Shown here piece after piece: positions 6,169 through 13,209 of a DNA stretch of 22,625 bases. The notes below the pieces were generated by a model. It saw nothing but the letters and a program-made list of their open reading frames with translations. It was not told the origin of the DNA and made no database searches. Positions within the stretch are counted from its first letter, which is position 1. The number at the start of each line of letters is the position of its first letter. Both the position numbers and the translations under genes were made by a program. The stretch lies in contig JAICJW010000015.1 in the NCBI GenBank assembly GCA_025928215.1, forward strand, positions 1 to 22,625. The letters are read 5' to 3'. The DNA comes from Chloroflexia bacterium. GTDB lineage: Bacteria > Chloroflexota > Chloroflexia > Thermomicrobiales > JALYUS01.

Positions 6169-7485
6169 TTACTGCCGCAGGTGGATGTCGGCGTCCAGCT
6201 CCTGGAACTTCTGGAGGATATTCGCATAGCCGCGCTCAACGTAGCGGATGCCGCTGATCCGCGATGTACCGTCCGCGACGGCGGCCGCGATCAGGTAACT
6301 GAACCCGGCGCGGAGGTCGGGGATCGTCATATCGGCGGCATGGAGCGGCGTCGCCCCCCGGATGACGCAACTATGGGCGAAATCCCGGCTCTTGAAGCGG
6401 CACGGTTTCTCTCCGAGGCACTGGCGGAAAAGCTGGATCTCCGCGCCCATCCGCACCAGTTCCTCTGTATAGCCGAATCGCTTCTCGTAGACGGTCTCGT
6501 GAACGACCGAGAGGCCGTCCACCTGCGTCATCAGCATCACGAAGGGCTGCTGCCAGTCCGTCATGAAGCCGGGGTGAACATCGGTCTCCAGCGCGATCGG
6601 TTTCAGCGGATGGTCCGGATAGAAGAAGCGGATACCGCCCGGCTTGACTTCGAACCCCGCGCCGACCTGCCGCAATTTGTTGAGGAAGGTCAGCATGTGT
6701 TCCTGCTCGGCTCCCTCAACCAGTACATCGCCACCCGTGATGATCCCCGCGATCGCGAACGAGGCTGCCTCGATCCGGTCATTGATGATCGTATGCTCCG
6801 CGCCGTTCAGCCGCTCGACACCCTCGACGACGATGGTTCGGTCGGTATCCATGAGGATGATCGCGCCCATCTTCTGGAGAAGCATCACCTGATCCATGAT
6901 CTCCGGCTCGACGGCGGCGTTCTTGATGAGCGTCGTTCCCTCCGCCAGCACTGCCGCGAAGAGCGTGTTTTCGGTCGCGCCGACGCTCGGATACGGCAAC
7001 TCAATCACCGCGCCGCGCAAGCGATCGGCGACGGCGTAATAGCGGCCTTGCTCGAAAATAATCCGCGCGCCGAGTTGTTCGAGGGCGCGAATATGGAAGT
7101 CCACCGGGCGCGTGCCGATGTCATCCCCGCCGAGTAAGGGGATGACGGCCTTGCCGTAGCGATGCAGGAGCGGGCCGAGGAGCAGGATCGGGATACGGTT
7201 CAGGCCGCTGAAGCCGAGCGGCACTTCGGGCGTCTCGACTACTGGCGTATGCAGCCGAAGGCTGCTGCCCGTCACGGAATCCCACTCATGCGTCAGTCCG
7301 ACGCTCTCACAGACACCGAGCGTGACTCCGATGTCGCCGATGTGCGGGACGTTATGCAGGATGACCGGCTCGTCCGTCAGCAGGCTGGCGACGATCTCCT
7401 TCGTCGCGGCATTTTTCGCGCCGCTGATGCGCACGCGCCCCTTGAGCGGCTTGCCGCCCGCGATTTCATAATACGGCGTTTCGAT
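6169..7485 (-). CDS. murA: UDP-N-acetylglucosamine 1-carboxyvinyltransferase (MurA), apparent ATC start, Cys-to-Asp active site
   Basis: The first committed enzyme of peptidoglycan synthesis, which transfers enolpyruvate from PEP to UDP-GlcNAc in the cytoplasm. Visible motifs are RISGAKNAATKE (Lys and Asn of the active site), LNRIPILLLGPLL, GGDDIGTRPVDFHI, VHPGFMTDWQQP (catalytic Asp) and PDLRAGFSYLIAA. The catalytic cysteine (Cys115 in E. coli) is replaced by Asp, encoded by GAT at 7125-7123, as in fosfomycin-insensitive MurA of mycobacteria and chlamydiae. The first ATG/GTG/TTG in frame is GTG at 7434, which would drop the conserved ETPYYEIAGGKPLKGRV strand. That strand is open and intact upstream. 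An AAGGAG site lies seven bases before an in-frame ATC at 7485, giving 438 residues, the family's normal length. The in-frame stop upstream is the TAG of the preceding gene. Confidence 0.88.
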   Translation of the reverse strand: METPYYEIAGGKPLKGRVRISGAKNAATKEIVASLLTDEPVILHNVPHIGDIGVTLGVCESVGLTHEWDSVTGSSLRLHTPVVETPEVPLGFSGLNRIPILLLGPLLHRYGKAVIPLLGGDDIGTRPVDFHIRALEQLGARIIFEQGRYYAVADRLRGAVIELPYPSVGATENTLFAAVLAEGTTLIKNAAVEPEIMDQVMLLQKMGAIILMDTDRTIVVEGVERLNGAEHTIINDRIEAASFAIAGIITGGDVLVEGAEQEHMLTFLNKLRQVGAGFEVKPGGIRFFYPDHPLKPIALETDVHPGFMTDWQQPFVMLMTQVDGLSVVHETVYEKRFGYTEELVRMGAEIQLFRQCLGEKPCRFKSRDFAHSCVIRGATPLHAADMTIPDLRAGFSYLIAAAVADGTSRISGIRYVERGYANILQKFQELDADIHLRQ

Positions 7486-7492
7486 GTGGTCA

Positions 7493-7498
7493 CTCCTT
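7493..7498 (-). promoter_or_regulatory. Ribosome binding site that points to the ATC start of murA
   Basis: AAGGAG on the minus strand (forward CTCCTT) is a full-strength Shine-Dalgarno core seven bases ahead of ATC at 7485. The GTG overlapping it (7493-7491) is out of frame with murA. No other good site precedes the in-frame GTG at 7434. Confidence 0.65.
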
Positions 7499-7518
7499 CG
7501 TCGCGCAGTTCGGAGTTC

Positions 7519-7557
7519 GCAGTTCGATGAAAGGGTTTTCTCCGAACATCGAACTCC
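7519..7557 (-). repeat. Inverted repeat (hairpin) in the murA leader
   Basis: GCAGTTCGATG (7519-7529) and CATCGAACTCC (7547-7557) pair over 10 of 11 positions around a 17-base loop. Tandem GTTCGGAGTTCGCAGTTCG copies lie alongside. It sits between the Tim44-like gene and murA on the minus strand and could act as a terminator-like or mRNA-processing hairpin. This GTTCGGAGTTC type of element resembles dispersed intergenic repeats. Confidence 0.5.
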
Positions 7558-7566
7558 GGACTTCCC

Positions 7567-8556
7567 CTATTCGTTCGTATACTTCTGGTCAATCGTCATC
7601 AGCACCCAGTCGTACTCGGTGCTGGCAACCGGCGTACCGCAGAACTGGCAGACGGAGATGTTGCCGAGTTCGAGCGGCGCGCCGCAGTTCGGGCAAGCAC
7701 GATCCATGTAACTCGACTTGGTCGTTTTCGCCGCGCCGGAGCGGGCGAAGGTCCAGTATTCGGTGTAGGGCCGTGGATGGTGCCAGCCATCTATATCCTT
7801 GCCGGTGCGTGTGTCAATGTAATAGTCGGACGCGGACGCATCAATGCGGGCAACGAGGACATCGCCGGTGCTGTTCTTCTCGACATGGACGATCCGCGCG
7901 CCGCTGATCACCATATCCTCCATCACATTGCGCCGGTTCAGGGCGCGGTCGCTTTCCAGTTGCATCGTCAGGCGGTTCGCCTCGCCCTCGCTGAGGAAGG
8001 GAAGCGCGGGCGACAAGTCACCCTTAACCCAGGCGAGATTGAGGATGTTGTACGCCGTCTCGACACGATCAACGAAGTGCGCCTGATCGAAGGCCGGATC
8101 TCGCTGTCTGATGTCGTCCAGCCCCGCCGCGATCTGGGCATCGCTCTGCTGCCAGCGCGCGATCTCATCCTCTCGCGTCGGTGGGGGCAGGTTGTCTACG
8201 GGAACCCCCTCAATCGAGTCACGTTCCGCTTTGCTCCGGTAGTAGCGGAGGATGAGCCAGATAATCAAACAGATGATGGCGACAACGATGATGAAGCCGA
8301 GCAGGCCGCCACCGCCGCCGCTCCCGCCGCCGCCACCACCGGGGAAGATAAAGATCCCGCCGCCACCGCCGCTGCTCCGGCTCGACCCGCTACTGCTACG
8401 AGATGAACTGCCGCTACTACGCGACGAGCCGCTCGACCGGCTAACGCTGCTGTGGCTGCCGCCTCCCGGTCGCGCGTCCACCAAAACCGGCGTTGCCACC
8501 CAGAGGAAGATGCCGAGCAGGAGCATGATATGCATCAAAAGCCGTCGTCGTTCCAT
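7567..8556 (-). CDS. Tim44-like domain membrane protein with C-terminal zinc ribbon
   Basis: A 329-residue protein. The N-terminal hydrophobic stretch (about 6-26) is a signal or anchor, then comes a very low-complexity Ser/Arg/Gly region (about 32-84). A second membrane helix follows (LLGFIIVVAIICLIIWLILRYY, about 85-105 of this start). A Tim44-like domain covers about 147-274 (DPAFDQAHFVDRVETAYNIL through TEYWTFAR), and a four-cysteine zinc ribbon (CPNCG...CQFCG, Cys288, 291, 303, 306) is near the C-terminus. Bacterial Tim44-like proteins are membrane-associated, with unclear roles. The ATG at 8556 follows GGAAGG by five bases; an in-frame start further upstream at 8610 lacks a good site. 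The Ser/Gly repeats make length prediction by assembly less certain. Confidence 0.85.
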   Translation of the reverse strand: MERRRLLMHIMLLLGIFLWVATPVLVDARPGGGSHSSVSRSSGSSRSSGSSSRSSSGSSRSSGGGGGIFIFPGGGGGGSGGGGGLLGFIIVVAIICLIIWLILRYYRSKAERDSIEGVPVDNLPPPTREDEIARWQQSDAQIAAGLDDIRQRDPAFDQAHFVDRVETAYNILNLAWVKGDLSPALPFLSEGEANRLTMQLESDRALNRRNVMEDMVISGARIVHVEKNSTGDVLVARIDASASDYYIDTRTGKDIDGWHHPRPYTEYWTFARSGAAKTTKSSYMDRACPNCGAPLELGNISVCQFCGTPVASTEYDWVLMTIDQKYTNE

Positions 8557-8651
8557 CAATCCCTTCCACCGTGCCCTGTCAATCTCTGCCCCGCGTGCGT
8601 AGTTTCCCATTGCGCACCGAAAGACATTCTCTCACAAACCAGACGACAATT

Positions 8652-8663
8652 CCCCGCGCGGGG
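8652..8663. promoter_or_regulatory. 12-bp palindrome upstream of the hicB remnant
   Basis: CCCCGCGCGGGG is a perfect palindrome 35 bases ahead of the hicB start and just before a -10-like TATATTAT. HicB proteins often repress their own promoters, so this is a candidate operator. The evidence is position and symmetry only. Confidence 0.35.
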
Positions 8664-8670
8664 TTCCTTG

Positions 8671-8678
8671 TATATTAT
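8671..8678 (+). promoter_or_regulatory. Candidate -10 element for the hicB remnant
   Basis: TATATTAT, preceded by TTG, is the most AT-rich point in a GC-rich stretch. It lies immediately before the AAGGAGG ribosome site and the hicB start, so the untranslated leader would be short. Confidence 0.35.
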
Positions 8679-8698
8679 CCCGATGAAGGAGGCAATCA

Positions 8699-8944
8699 AT
8701 GTTCACCGAGTACGTTGCGAAGGCGATGCAGCAGGCTGAATACGAACAGAGGGAAGACGGCAACTGGTGGGGCCAGGTCACGCCGCCCCGCTACACATGG
8801 GCAATCGGCCCCACAAAAGAAGCGTGCGCGAAGGAACTGCGCGACGTGGGAGAAGAGTGGCTGATTGACGCCATCGCCTGCGATCATTCCCAATCCGCAT
8901 CAGGGAGATATCAGCACACCAACCCTCGCGCGCATCCTCCGTGA
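8699..8944 (+). pseudogene. hicB: HicB-type antitoxin, C-terminus replaced by out-of-frame hicA tail
   Basis: An 81-residue reading frame starting MFTEYVAKAMQQAEYEQ. A strong AAGGAGG lies six bases before the ATG. Residues 1-62 follow the HicB-like fold: EYVAKAM..AEYEQREDGNWWGQV, then GPTKEACAKELRDVGEEWLIDAI, with the usual T-x-E-x-C helix and E-E-W-L segment. The last 20 or so residues (HSQSASGRYQHTNPRAHPP) look like nonsense. In the +1 frame the same DNA encodes the end of HicA (see the next entry). I infer that a deletion has fused the front of hicB to the back of hicA. The short protein might still be made, but probably without its normal partner. Confidence 0.6.
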
Positions 8945-8981
8945 ACTCGGCATCGCGCGGGACGAGTGGGAACGCCTGTAA
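8883..8981 (+). pseudogene. hicA: HicA toxin C-terminal remnant
   Basis: The frame shifted by one from hicB reads IIPNPHQGDISTPTLARI, then LRELGIARDEWERL and TAA at 8979-8981. This matches the family-typical HicA ending: I-P-N-P-H-x-G-D-I, then L-x-R-I-L-R-x-x-G-I-x-R-x-E-W. The HicA start and its G-x-H catalytic region are missing, so the toxin cannot be active. Only about 32 of the usual 70 or so residues remain. Confidence 0.62.
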
Positions 8982-8997
8982 CCGAAGCCTCCTCGAT

Positions 8998-10830
8998 CTA
9001 TCCGCCGCCATTATTCCCGGCGATGATCCCCTCGCGCTCGAAGATGCGGCGGAGGATAGCGAGGGTGGAGGCGTAGGTGCTGTCGAGGCCGTAGTAGGAC
9101 ATGCCGCGCGCGCCGAGTGTGTACGCCCGTGAGTACGGTGTATCCGACGCATAGTGGATGAGGCCGAAGTCCACCGGCACTTGTGAGAAGTTGACATTCT
9201 CGTTCATCGGGTAGCGCGTCGGGAAGGTATCCTCATAGAGCGCGTTCAGGTACGGCCCCGCCTCCATCTCCACGACGGTGTAGTTCTCCCGGTAATAGAG
9301 ATCGAGGTACGCCTGATTCTGTAGGAACGTGCCGCGCGTCGTCAGCGCCTTCTGATTGTCGAGCGCGGAGCCGTAGGTGAGAAACGGAGCGAGGTCCTCG
9401 TAGCGGAAGCAGTTATCCAGCCAATAGGTATTGCCGGTGTGCTCGTCGAAGACGGTTGTGGAGAGCATCACATCGCCGATGCGCCCATTGAGCGTCGCTG
9501 CCTTGCCAAGCACGTACACACCGCGGAGGGCGGCGGTGTTGAGCGCCACTTGCGTGAGGATGTGATTCGCCGCCATGCCGAGGGGGTAGTTGATGTTGAT
9601 AATCACGGCGTCGGACGCGGCGACGCGCAATTCGCCGTCCGCCCGGAGGCGCGGATCAATGTCGTCTGCGTGCAATTTGCTGATCTCAATCACCTGAATG
9701 CCGACATCGAGCGCGCCCTCGCTGGGAATCGTCCAGATGCCGCGCTCCTCCTCCTCCTTCGCCCTTTCCTCGCGCTCGTGCGGGTTGGCCGCGAAGTAGC
9801 GCCGTGCCGCGAAGTAGAGGAAGTTGTCCCAGGACGCGCGCACCTCGCCGCGCACCATTTTCTCGTACTCCGGTAGCAGTTCGGGATGCTCGACCTCCCG
9901 CACATGCGCGATGAGCGCGTCTCGCCGCTGCCGCGCCGTACCGGAGAGGACATTGACGACGGAGTGCGTATTGGAGGAGATGAAGTACATCGGCCGCTCT
10001 TGCAGACCATGATGGTGGAGCGTCGCGCCGATTGGCCCCCACCAGCGCTGGGTGACACGGCTGTATCCGGTGTGCGTGCCGCCGAGCATCTGGAGGGTCA
10101 TCCCTTTTTCATGAGCGGCAACTTTCGCGAATGTCTGCCAGAAGATTGCCCCCCACGCGCCGCGCAGCCGCCCCCAATCTCGCCCTTCGATGCTCAGGGC
10201 GGCGCGGCACATTTCCGCGATCGCTTCTTCCTCCTGTAAGGAGATCGCTTCGCCCGTTGCCAGCCGTTCGATCTCCGCGCGAACCTCCGGCGCGCTCTGC
10301 AGGAGCGCATGCAGTTTGTTCCACTCGATCTGATAGGCGACGAGCGTCGGAATCAGGTCGTCGAGGTCGGAGACGGAGGCGATGAAGACGGCGAGCGTCT
10401 CGGCATCGTCGTACCACCACTTGCGCCGCCGACCGGGAGAGGTGACGGGCTGCCACTGCTCCTCGACGTGCGGATAGCCGCCCTCCGCGAAGATGCGTGC
10501 CGTCTGCCCGAGCACGACATGATGGATACGCTCGATGCACTCCGGCAGCCGCTGCACGGAGTACATGAAGGCGCCCATGTCCATCTCCGGCGCGGTGGCG
10601 AGCGAGTGGAGGCTGGCGTGCGTGCCGAAATGCGCGGGTACGAGCGTCTTCAGTTTGATCGTGCCGGAGGAGCGCAGGAGCGTTGTGTAGGTGCGGACAT
10701 ACAAGTCCACATCTCGTTTGCCCGCCACTTCCATCTCGCCCGTCATGCCGGGGAGCGTGCCGCCGCCCGCCCGCACATCGGCGACTGCCGGGGCCTCCGG
10801 TTCGTCCGGTGTCATTCGTCGCCGTGCCAT
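8998..10830 (-). CDS. Large conserved protein of unknown function (possible phosphorylase-like C-terminal half)
   Basis: A 610-residue soluble protein without signal peptide or membrane helices. The N-terminal half is helical and rich in Trp and His (KRDVDLYVRTY, RWWGPIGATLHHHG). The C-terminal half (about 375-600) alternates strands and helices. It contains YPLGMAANHILTQVAL, YVLGKAATLNGRIGDVML and YTVVEMEAGPYLNAL. G-K-x-x-x-L-x-x-x-x-GD followed by a V-x-x-M-E-A segment recalls the phosphorylase/AMP-nucleosidase superfamily, in which an M-E-x motif binds ribose. This is a resemblance only. I cannot name a characterised family. It may correspond to a DUF entry such as DUF6909, which I cannot check. 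The start at 10830 is preceded by GGAAGG with seven bases between. It is divergent from the TIM-barrel gene at 11019. Confidence 0.8.
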   Translation of the reverse strand: MARRRMTPDEPEAPAVADVRAGGGTLPGMTGEMEVAGKRDVDLYVRTYTTLLRSSGTIKLKTLVPAHFGTHASLHSLATAPEMDMGAFMYSVQRLPECIERIHHVVLGQTARIFAEGGYPHVEEQWQPVTSPGRRRKWWYDDAETLAVFIASVSDLDDLIPTLVAYQIEWNKLHALLQSAPEVRAEIERLATGEAISLQEEEAIAEMCRAALSIEGRDWGRLRGAWGAIFWQTFAKVAAHEKGMTLQMLGGTHTGYSRVTQRWWGPIGATLHHHGLQERPMYFISSNTHSVVNVLSGTARQRRDALIAHVREVEHPELLPEYEKMVRGEVRASWDNFLYFAARRYFAANPHEREERAKEEEERGIWTIPSEGALDVGIQVIEISKLHADDIDPRLRADGELRVAASDAVIININYPLGMAANHILTQVALNTAALRGVYVLGKAATLNGRIGDVMLSTTVFDEHTGNTYWLDNCFRYEDLAPFLTYGSALDNQKALTTRGTFLQNQAYLDLYYRENYTVVEMEAGPYLNALYEDTFPTRYPMNENVNFSQVPVDFGLIHYASDTPYSRAYTLGARGMSYYGLDSTYASTLAILRRIFEREGIIAGNNGGG

Positions 10831-11018
10831 CGTCAATCCTTCCACGCAGCATTTGCGCGCATCCTGGAGATTATGGCACGGGAAGGTGATCGGGACTAGC
10901 GTCGCGAATCAGCAGGGCATGAATTGTGCGCGCCTCGTTCGCTCGACCGCGGCATGCTCCGTCATGTATCGTCCCCGCAGAACGTCGGTGGATGGCGAAG
11001 GCGAAGGAGGCGGCAAAA

Positions 11019-11924
11019 ATGGTGGATACAACGACAGGGGCGATGCCGACACTGGCGGGTGGGCCGCACTTCGCGATGGGCGGGGCGGTCTTTGGCAATC
11101 TGCAACCGGACGATGTCGCGCTGGTTGCACACCTCGGCTTCCCTGGTATCGAGCCATATCGCGGCATGATTATGCCGTACCTGGACACGCCCCGGAAGCT
11201 GAAGGAGGTGCTCGACCGGCATGACCTCACGATGGTGACGTGCTCGAATGGCGGGCCGGGGCAATCTACCGATTTCATTGATCCGGCGGCCCGGCGGCAG
11301 ACGATTGACGATCACGTCGCCTTCGCGCGGGATTTCCTCACGGTCTTCGGTTGCAAACACTTCAAGATCAATATGGGCGAGCGCCCCGCGGGAGGCACAA
11401 GCGATGCCGACCTCCGGGCAATCGCGCAGACGCTGAACGAACTCGGGCGGCGCACGGCGGAGTACGGCATCCGCCTCGCGCCACACCCGCACATCTGGGG
11501 GCCAGTCGAGCGCCCGGAGGAAATACGGCGCCTGCTCGCGCTGACCGATCCCCACTACGTCTCGCTGACGCTGGACACCGCGCACATCCTCCTCGGGGGT
11601 GGCGATCCGCTGGAATTCCTGACCGATCACTACGACCGCATCATCGCGCTTCACTGGAAGGACGCGAAGGCGGCCTATCGCGGATTTACCGGCCCGACAC
11701 CGACGCGGGCGATGCACGCCGAGGAAATCCTCTATAAAGACCTCGGCTCCGGCGGCACAGACCTCCCCGCCGTCTGGCGCTTGCTGCAAGCGCGCGGCTA
11801 TCGTTACTGGATCACGCTCGATCTCGACCCACCCCGCCCGCAAGAGGGCGAAGGGACCGTCGAGGAGAAATTGCTTTTCAACCGGCGATATCTTCTCGAA
11901 CAGCTGCACGTCGAGCGGTTATAG
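11019..11924 (+). CDS. Sugar phosphate isomerase/epimerase-like TIM-barrel protein
   Basis: A 301-residue protein of the AP endonuclease 2/xylose isomerase-like TIM-barrel superfamily. It begins MVDTTTGAMPTLAGG, then HLGFPGIEPYRGMIMPYLDTP, typical of the first barrel strand, with FKINMGERPAGG, RLAPHPHIWGPVE and LTLDTAHILLGGGDP. The D-T-A-H and IIALHWKDAK segments supply the metal-binding Asp/His of this family. ITLDLDPPRPQ lies near the C-terminus. It is probably a cytoplasmic sugar or polyol isomerase, epimerase or dehydratase of unknown substrate. The ATG at 11019 has AAGGAGG eight bases upstream, while the earlier in-frame start at 10926 has none. The next gene, a hydroxyacid dehydrogenase, follows after about 120 bases and may belong to the same pathway. 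Confidence 0.85.
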   Translation: MVDTTTGAMPTLAGGPHFAMGGAVFGNLQPDDVALVAHLGFPGIEPYRGMIMPYLDTPRKLKEVLDRHDLTMVTCSNGGPGQSTDFIDPAARRQTIDDHVAFARDFLTVFGCKHFKINMGERPAGGTSDADLRAIAQTLNELGRRTAEYGIRLAPHPHIWGPVERPEEIRRLLALTDPHYVSLTLDTAHILLGGGDPLEFLTDHYDRIIALHWKDAKAAYRGFTGPTPTRAMHAEEILYKDLGSGGTDLPAVWRLLQARGYRYWITLDLDPPRPQEGEGTVEEKLLFNRRYLLEQLHVERL

Positions 11925-11945
11925 TGCGTTGGACGAACATGATGT

Positions 11946-12026
11946 CCCCCTCTCCCTCGCCGGTCGGCTTCGAAAACACCAGCGTATGGCGGCGATGGCT
12001 CCGTACGAGAGGGGCTGGGGGTGAGG
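11946..12026 (+). repeat. Dispersed-type hairpin element (CCCCTCTC...GAGAGGGGCTGGGGGTGAGG)
   Basis: CCCCTCTC (11947-11954) pairs with GAGAGGGG (12007-12014) and is followed by CTGGGGGTGAGG. The same tail, CTGGGGGTG, follows the hairpin at 20155-20173. It lies in the leader of the dehydrogenase gene, ending just before its ribosome site. Confidence 0.45.
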
Positions 12027-12045
12027 AATGGAAAGGAGCGCAAAG

Positions 12046-13086
12046 ATGACACAGACAGCGAGCAATGCGGCGACCGAGCAAAACACGGGCAAGCCGAAGG
12101 TCGTCGTCATGCAAGGATGGGGTGCCTTCGGTGCGTACGGGGAACGCGAAATTCTCGAACGCGCGGGCTGTGAAGTCGTCGTCGCGCAGGCCCGCACGGA
12201 GGATGAAGCAATTGCGGCGGCGCAGGATGCGGACGGCCTGATTTACACGAGCGGCATCAGCGCGCGGTTCATGGCGTCGCTACCGCGCTGCAAGGTGATC
12301 GCGCGCAGCGCCATCGGCATGGACAATGTCTTTGGCGTGGATATCGCCACCGAGCGTGGCATCGTCCTCTGCAATGTGCCGGATGTCTTCATTGATGAAG
12401 TCGCGAACCAGACGATGGCGCTCCTGCTCGGCTGCGTGCGCCAGATCGTCCCGTCCGCGCTCTGGGTGCGGGAAGGGAATTGGGGCAGGCAAGGCGCGCG
12501 ACGCCCTGGCGACCGCATCCACCGCGTCACGGGTGAGACCCTCGGCCTCGTTGGGTTCGGCAACATTGGGCGTGCGGTCGCTCAGCGCGCGGTGGGGTTT
12601 GGCCTGCGCATCATCGCGAACGATCCGTATCTCTCCCCCGATGTTTTCGCCCGGTACGGTGTCCGTCAGGCGTCGCTCGCGCAGGTGATGCAAGATGCCG
12701 ATTTCATCTCGCTGCATACGCCGCTCACGGACGAGACGCGCCACCTGATCGGCGCGGCGGAGTTCGCCCTGATGAAGCCGGACGCGATCCTCATCAACAC
12801 GAGTCGCGGCCCGGTGGTGGATGAGCAGGCATTGATCGCGGCGCTGCACGGCGGCCACATTCTCGGCGCGGGGCTGGATGTCACGGAGCAGGAGCCGGTT
12901 GACCCCGCGAGTCCGTTGCTGACGATGCCAAATGTGATCGTCACGCCGCACATCGCCTCGTTGAGCGAATGGGCGAACGGCGAGCGCCGCCGCCGCACCG
13001 CCTATGAGGTCGCCGCCGTGCTCACGGGCCATCGCCCCCGCGCGGTCTGGAACCCCGACGTGTTGGCGCGCCTCAATCTGAAGTGA
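12046..13086 (+). CDS. D-isomer specific 2-hydroxyacid dehydrogenase (phosphoglycerate dehydrogenase-like)
   Basis: A 346-residue NAD(P)-dependent enzyme. The N-terminal catalytic half begins at about residue 20 (KVVVMQGWGAFG). The Rossmann domain has GLVGFGNIGRAVAQRA as the G-x-G-x-x-G dinucleotide loop, and NTSRGPVVDE carries the catalytic Arg. The catalytic acid is Glu in TEQEP, and VTPHIAS carries the histidine. It reduces or oxidises 2-hydroxy or 2-keto acids in the cytoplasm; the substrate may be phosphoglycerate, glyoxylate or another keto acid. It lacks the C-terminal ACT domain of SerA-type enzymes. The ATG at 12046 has AAAGGAG seven bases upstream; the ATG at 12028 has none as good. 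Neighbouring it is the TIM-barrel gene. Confidence 0.92.
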   Translation: MTQTASNAATEQNTGKPKVVVMQGWGAFGAYGEREILERAGCEVVVAQARTEDEAIAAAQDADGLIYTSGISARFMASLPRCKVIARSAIGMDNVFGVDIATERGIVLCNVPDVFIDEVANQTMALLLGCVRQIVPSALWVREGNWGRQGARRPGDRIHRVTGETLGLVGFGNIGRAVAQRAVGFGLRIIANDPYLSPDVFARYGVRQASLAQVMQDADFISLHTPLTDETRHLIGAAEFALMKPDAILINTSRGPVVDEQALIAALHGGHILGAGLDVTEQEPVDPASPLLTMPNVIVTPHIASLSEWANGERRRRTAYEVAAVLTGHRPRAVWNPDVLARLNLK

Positions 13087-13209
13087 GTCTGCCACATTGA
13101 TTTTACATTTTTCTCGCGCAGTTCAGAAATCTGGGCGGTAGCATCGTGGGTGAGCATGGCGAATCAATCGCGGTCGTACCGTGCGAGCCATTGATGCGGG
13201 AGGCGAGCA

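Noticed and set aside
7434..7569. Readthrough fusion of the Tim44-like gene and murA
   Set aside because: The two are in the same frame, separated only by TAG at 7569-7567 and 27 codons. But a ribosome site stands directly ahead of murA and the linker codons look like intergenic DNA, so separate translation is more likely.
8244..8466. Pro/Leu-rich reading frame on the plus strand through the Ser/Gly region
   Set aside because: It is the antisense shadow of the glycine- and serine-rich segment of the Tim44-like protein.
10831..11018. Divergent space ahead of the 610-residue protein and the TIM-barrel gene
   Set aside because: It has to hold two promoters, but I saw no distinct repeat, operator or RNA element in it.
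13087..13209. AT-richer stretch between the dehydrogenase and the membrane gene
   Set aside because: It may hold a promoter, but no clear -35/-10 pair or hairpin could be picked out.
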